Origin: Acidobacteriota bacterium
Lineage (GTDB): Bacteria > Acidobacteriota > Terriglobia > Bryobacterales > UBA6623
Length of the DNA: 33,144 nucleotides
NCBI GenBank assembly: GCA_027624045.1
Contig: JAQBUE010000044.1
Span: 1 to 33,144, forward strand
Direction: 5' to 3'
Shown here: one piece after another, positions 32,946 through 33,144 of the stretch
How the letters are laid out: the number at the start of each line of letters is the position of its first letter
How positions within the stretch are numbered: position 1 is the stretch's first letter
The notes under the pieces: model-generated
Databases searched by the model: none
Told to the model about the DNA's origin: nothing
What the model saw: only the letters and a program-made list of their open reading frames with translations
Position numbers and translations under genes: made by a program

Positions 32946-33144
32946 TCATATCCACCCATGTCTGATCGAAGTCCGCCAGGTCGAGCGGAAAGACACAGCA
33001 TCCGGGACAAACCTGCTATTGTCATCGGCTGGAGACTCGCTCTGTACTGTTTCGTACATTATGGCCGCTTGCGTAGGTGTAGCATTTTCCAATCCAAGAA
33101 TGATCCTGAAATGCGGTAGGTCGAGGCCGGGGACGAAATAGGGT
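32946..33144 (-). CDS. Possible 3' end of an unidentified gene
   Basis: One minus-strand frame stays open from the right edge for 65 codons to a TGA at 32948-32946 (starting PYFVPGLDLPHF). Codon choice near the edge is GC-biased like real genes here, but becomes less so towards the stop. No family is recognisable and the start lies outside the window. If not coding, this 246-bp stretch is simply the upstream region of the aminotransferase gene. Confidence 0.2.
   Translation of the reverse strand, partial: PYFVPGLDLPHFRIILGLENATPTQAAIMYETVQSESPADDNSRFVPDAVSFRSTWRTSIRHGWI

Noticed and set aside
32920-33047. Two copies of GCTCTGTAC (32920-32928 and 33039-33047), the first forming the palindrome CTGTACAG
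   Set aside because: Too short to distinguish from chance; they might be operator half-sites for the aminotransferase promoter but nothing else supports it.
31864-33141. 425-aa open frame on the plus strand at the right end
   Set aside because: Antisense of the class-V aminotransferase; composition is typical of a high-GC shadow frame and no domain is recognisable.

Overview
The window is about 33 kb of chromosome from a GC-rich bacterium. The gene content suggests a soil-type Acidobacteriota: 40-residue-repeat (YVTN) beta-propeller, tandem DUF1080 domains, secreted FAD-dependent oxidoreductase, PD40 propeller fused to a CehA/McbA-type hydrolase, SYLF lipid-binding proteins, DUF3467 and a CreD homologue. 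This placement is inference from content; there is no rRNA or other strong phylogenetic marker. No tRNA, rRNA, CRISPR array or transposase gene was seen.

Layout. (1) 1-6373, minus strand: metH (cobalamin-dependent methionine synthase), a secreted YVTN beta-propeller protein and typA/bipA, which runs off the left edge. (2) 6564-13864, plus strand: a YkgJ-type cysteine-cluster protein; the three-gene proton-translocating transhydrogenase pntAA-pntAB-pntB; a D-serine dehydratase/D-threonine aldolase-like PLP enzyme followed by RidA; an enoyl-CoA hydratase preceded by a palindromic repeat cluster; then ribH and nusB. (3) 13821-15598, minus strand: two tandem SYLF-domain proteins and a DUF3467 protein, whose end overlaps the end of nusB. 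(4) 15818-18820, plus strand: an uncharacterised ATP-grasp protein and creD. (5) 18885-22365, minus strand: a secreted FAD-dependent oxidoreductase and a secreted double-DUF1080 protein, separated by a roughly 99-bp element with terminal inverted repeats. (6) 22508-28434, plus strand: a tight five-gene operon of an N-formylglutamate amidohydrolase-family protein, a DUF1704 'QEGLA' metallopeptidase-like protein and three consecutive glutathione-synthetase-like ATP-grasp ligases of identical length (348 aa). (7) 28424-32898, minus strand: a Tat-exported class-V aminotransferase, a PD40/CehA-like secreted hydrolase and a GrpB-family protein.

The most interesting part is region 6. Its parts are ATP-dependent carboxylate-amine ligases, a HExxxH + QEGLA peptidase whose eukaryotic relatives (MATCAP/KIAA0895L) remove the C-terminal tyrosine of tubulin, and a second amidohydrolase. 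In outline this resembles a ligase/carboxypeptidase 'add and remove a residue' cycle like tubulin tyrosination/detyrosination, in which the ligase TTL is also an ATP-grasp enzyme. The substrate is unknown and the cycle is a hypothesis. Other points of note are a strong Shine-Dalgarno plus ATG immediately followed by TAG in front of one SYLF gene, a low-complexity tail on NusB that carries the opposing operon's terminator-like hairpin, and two classes of small palindromic or inverted-repeat elements between genes.
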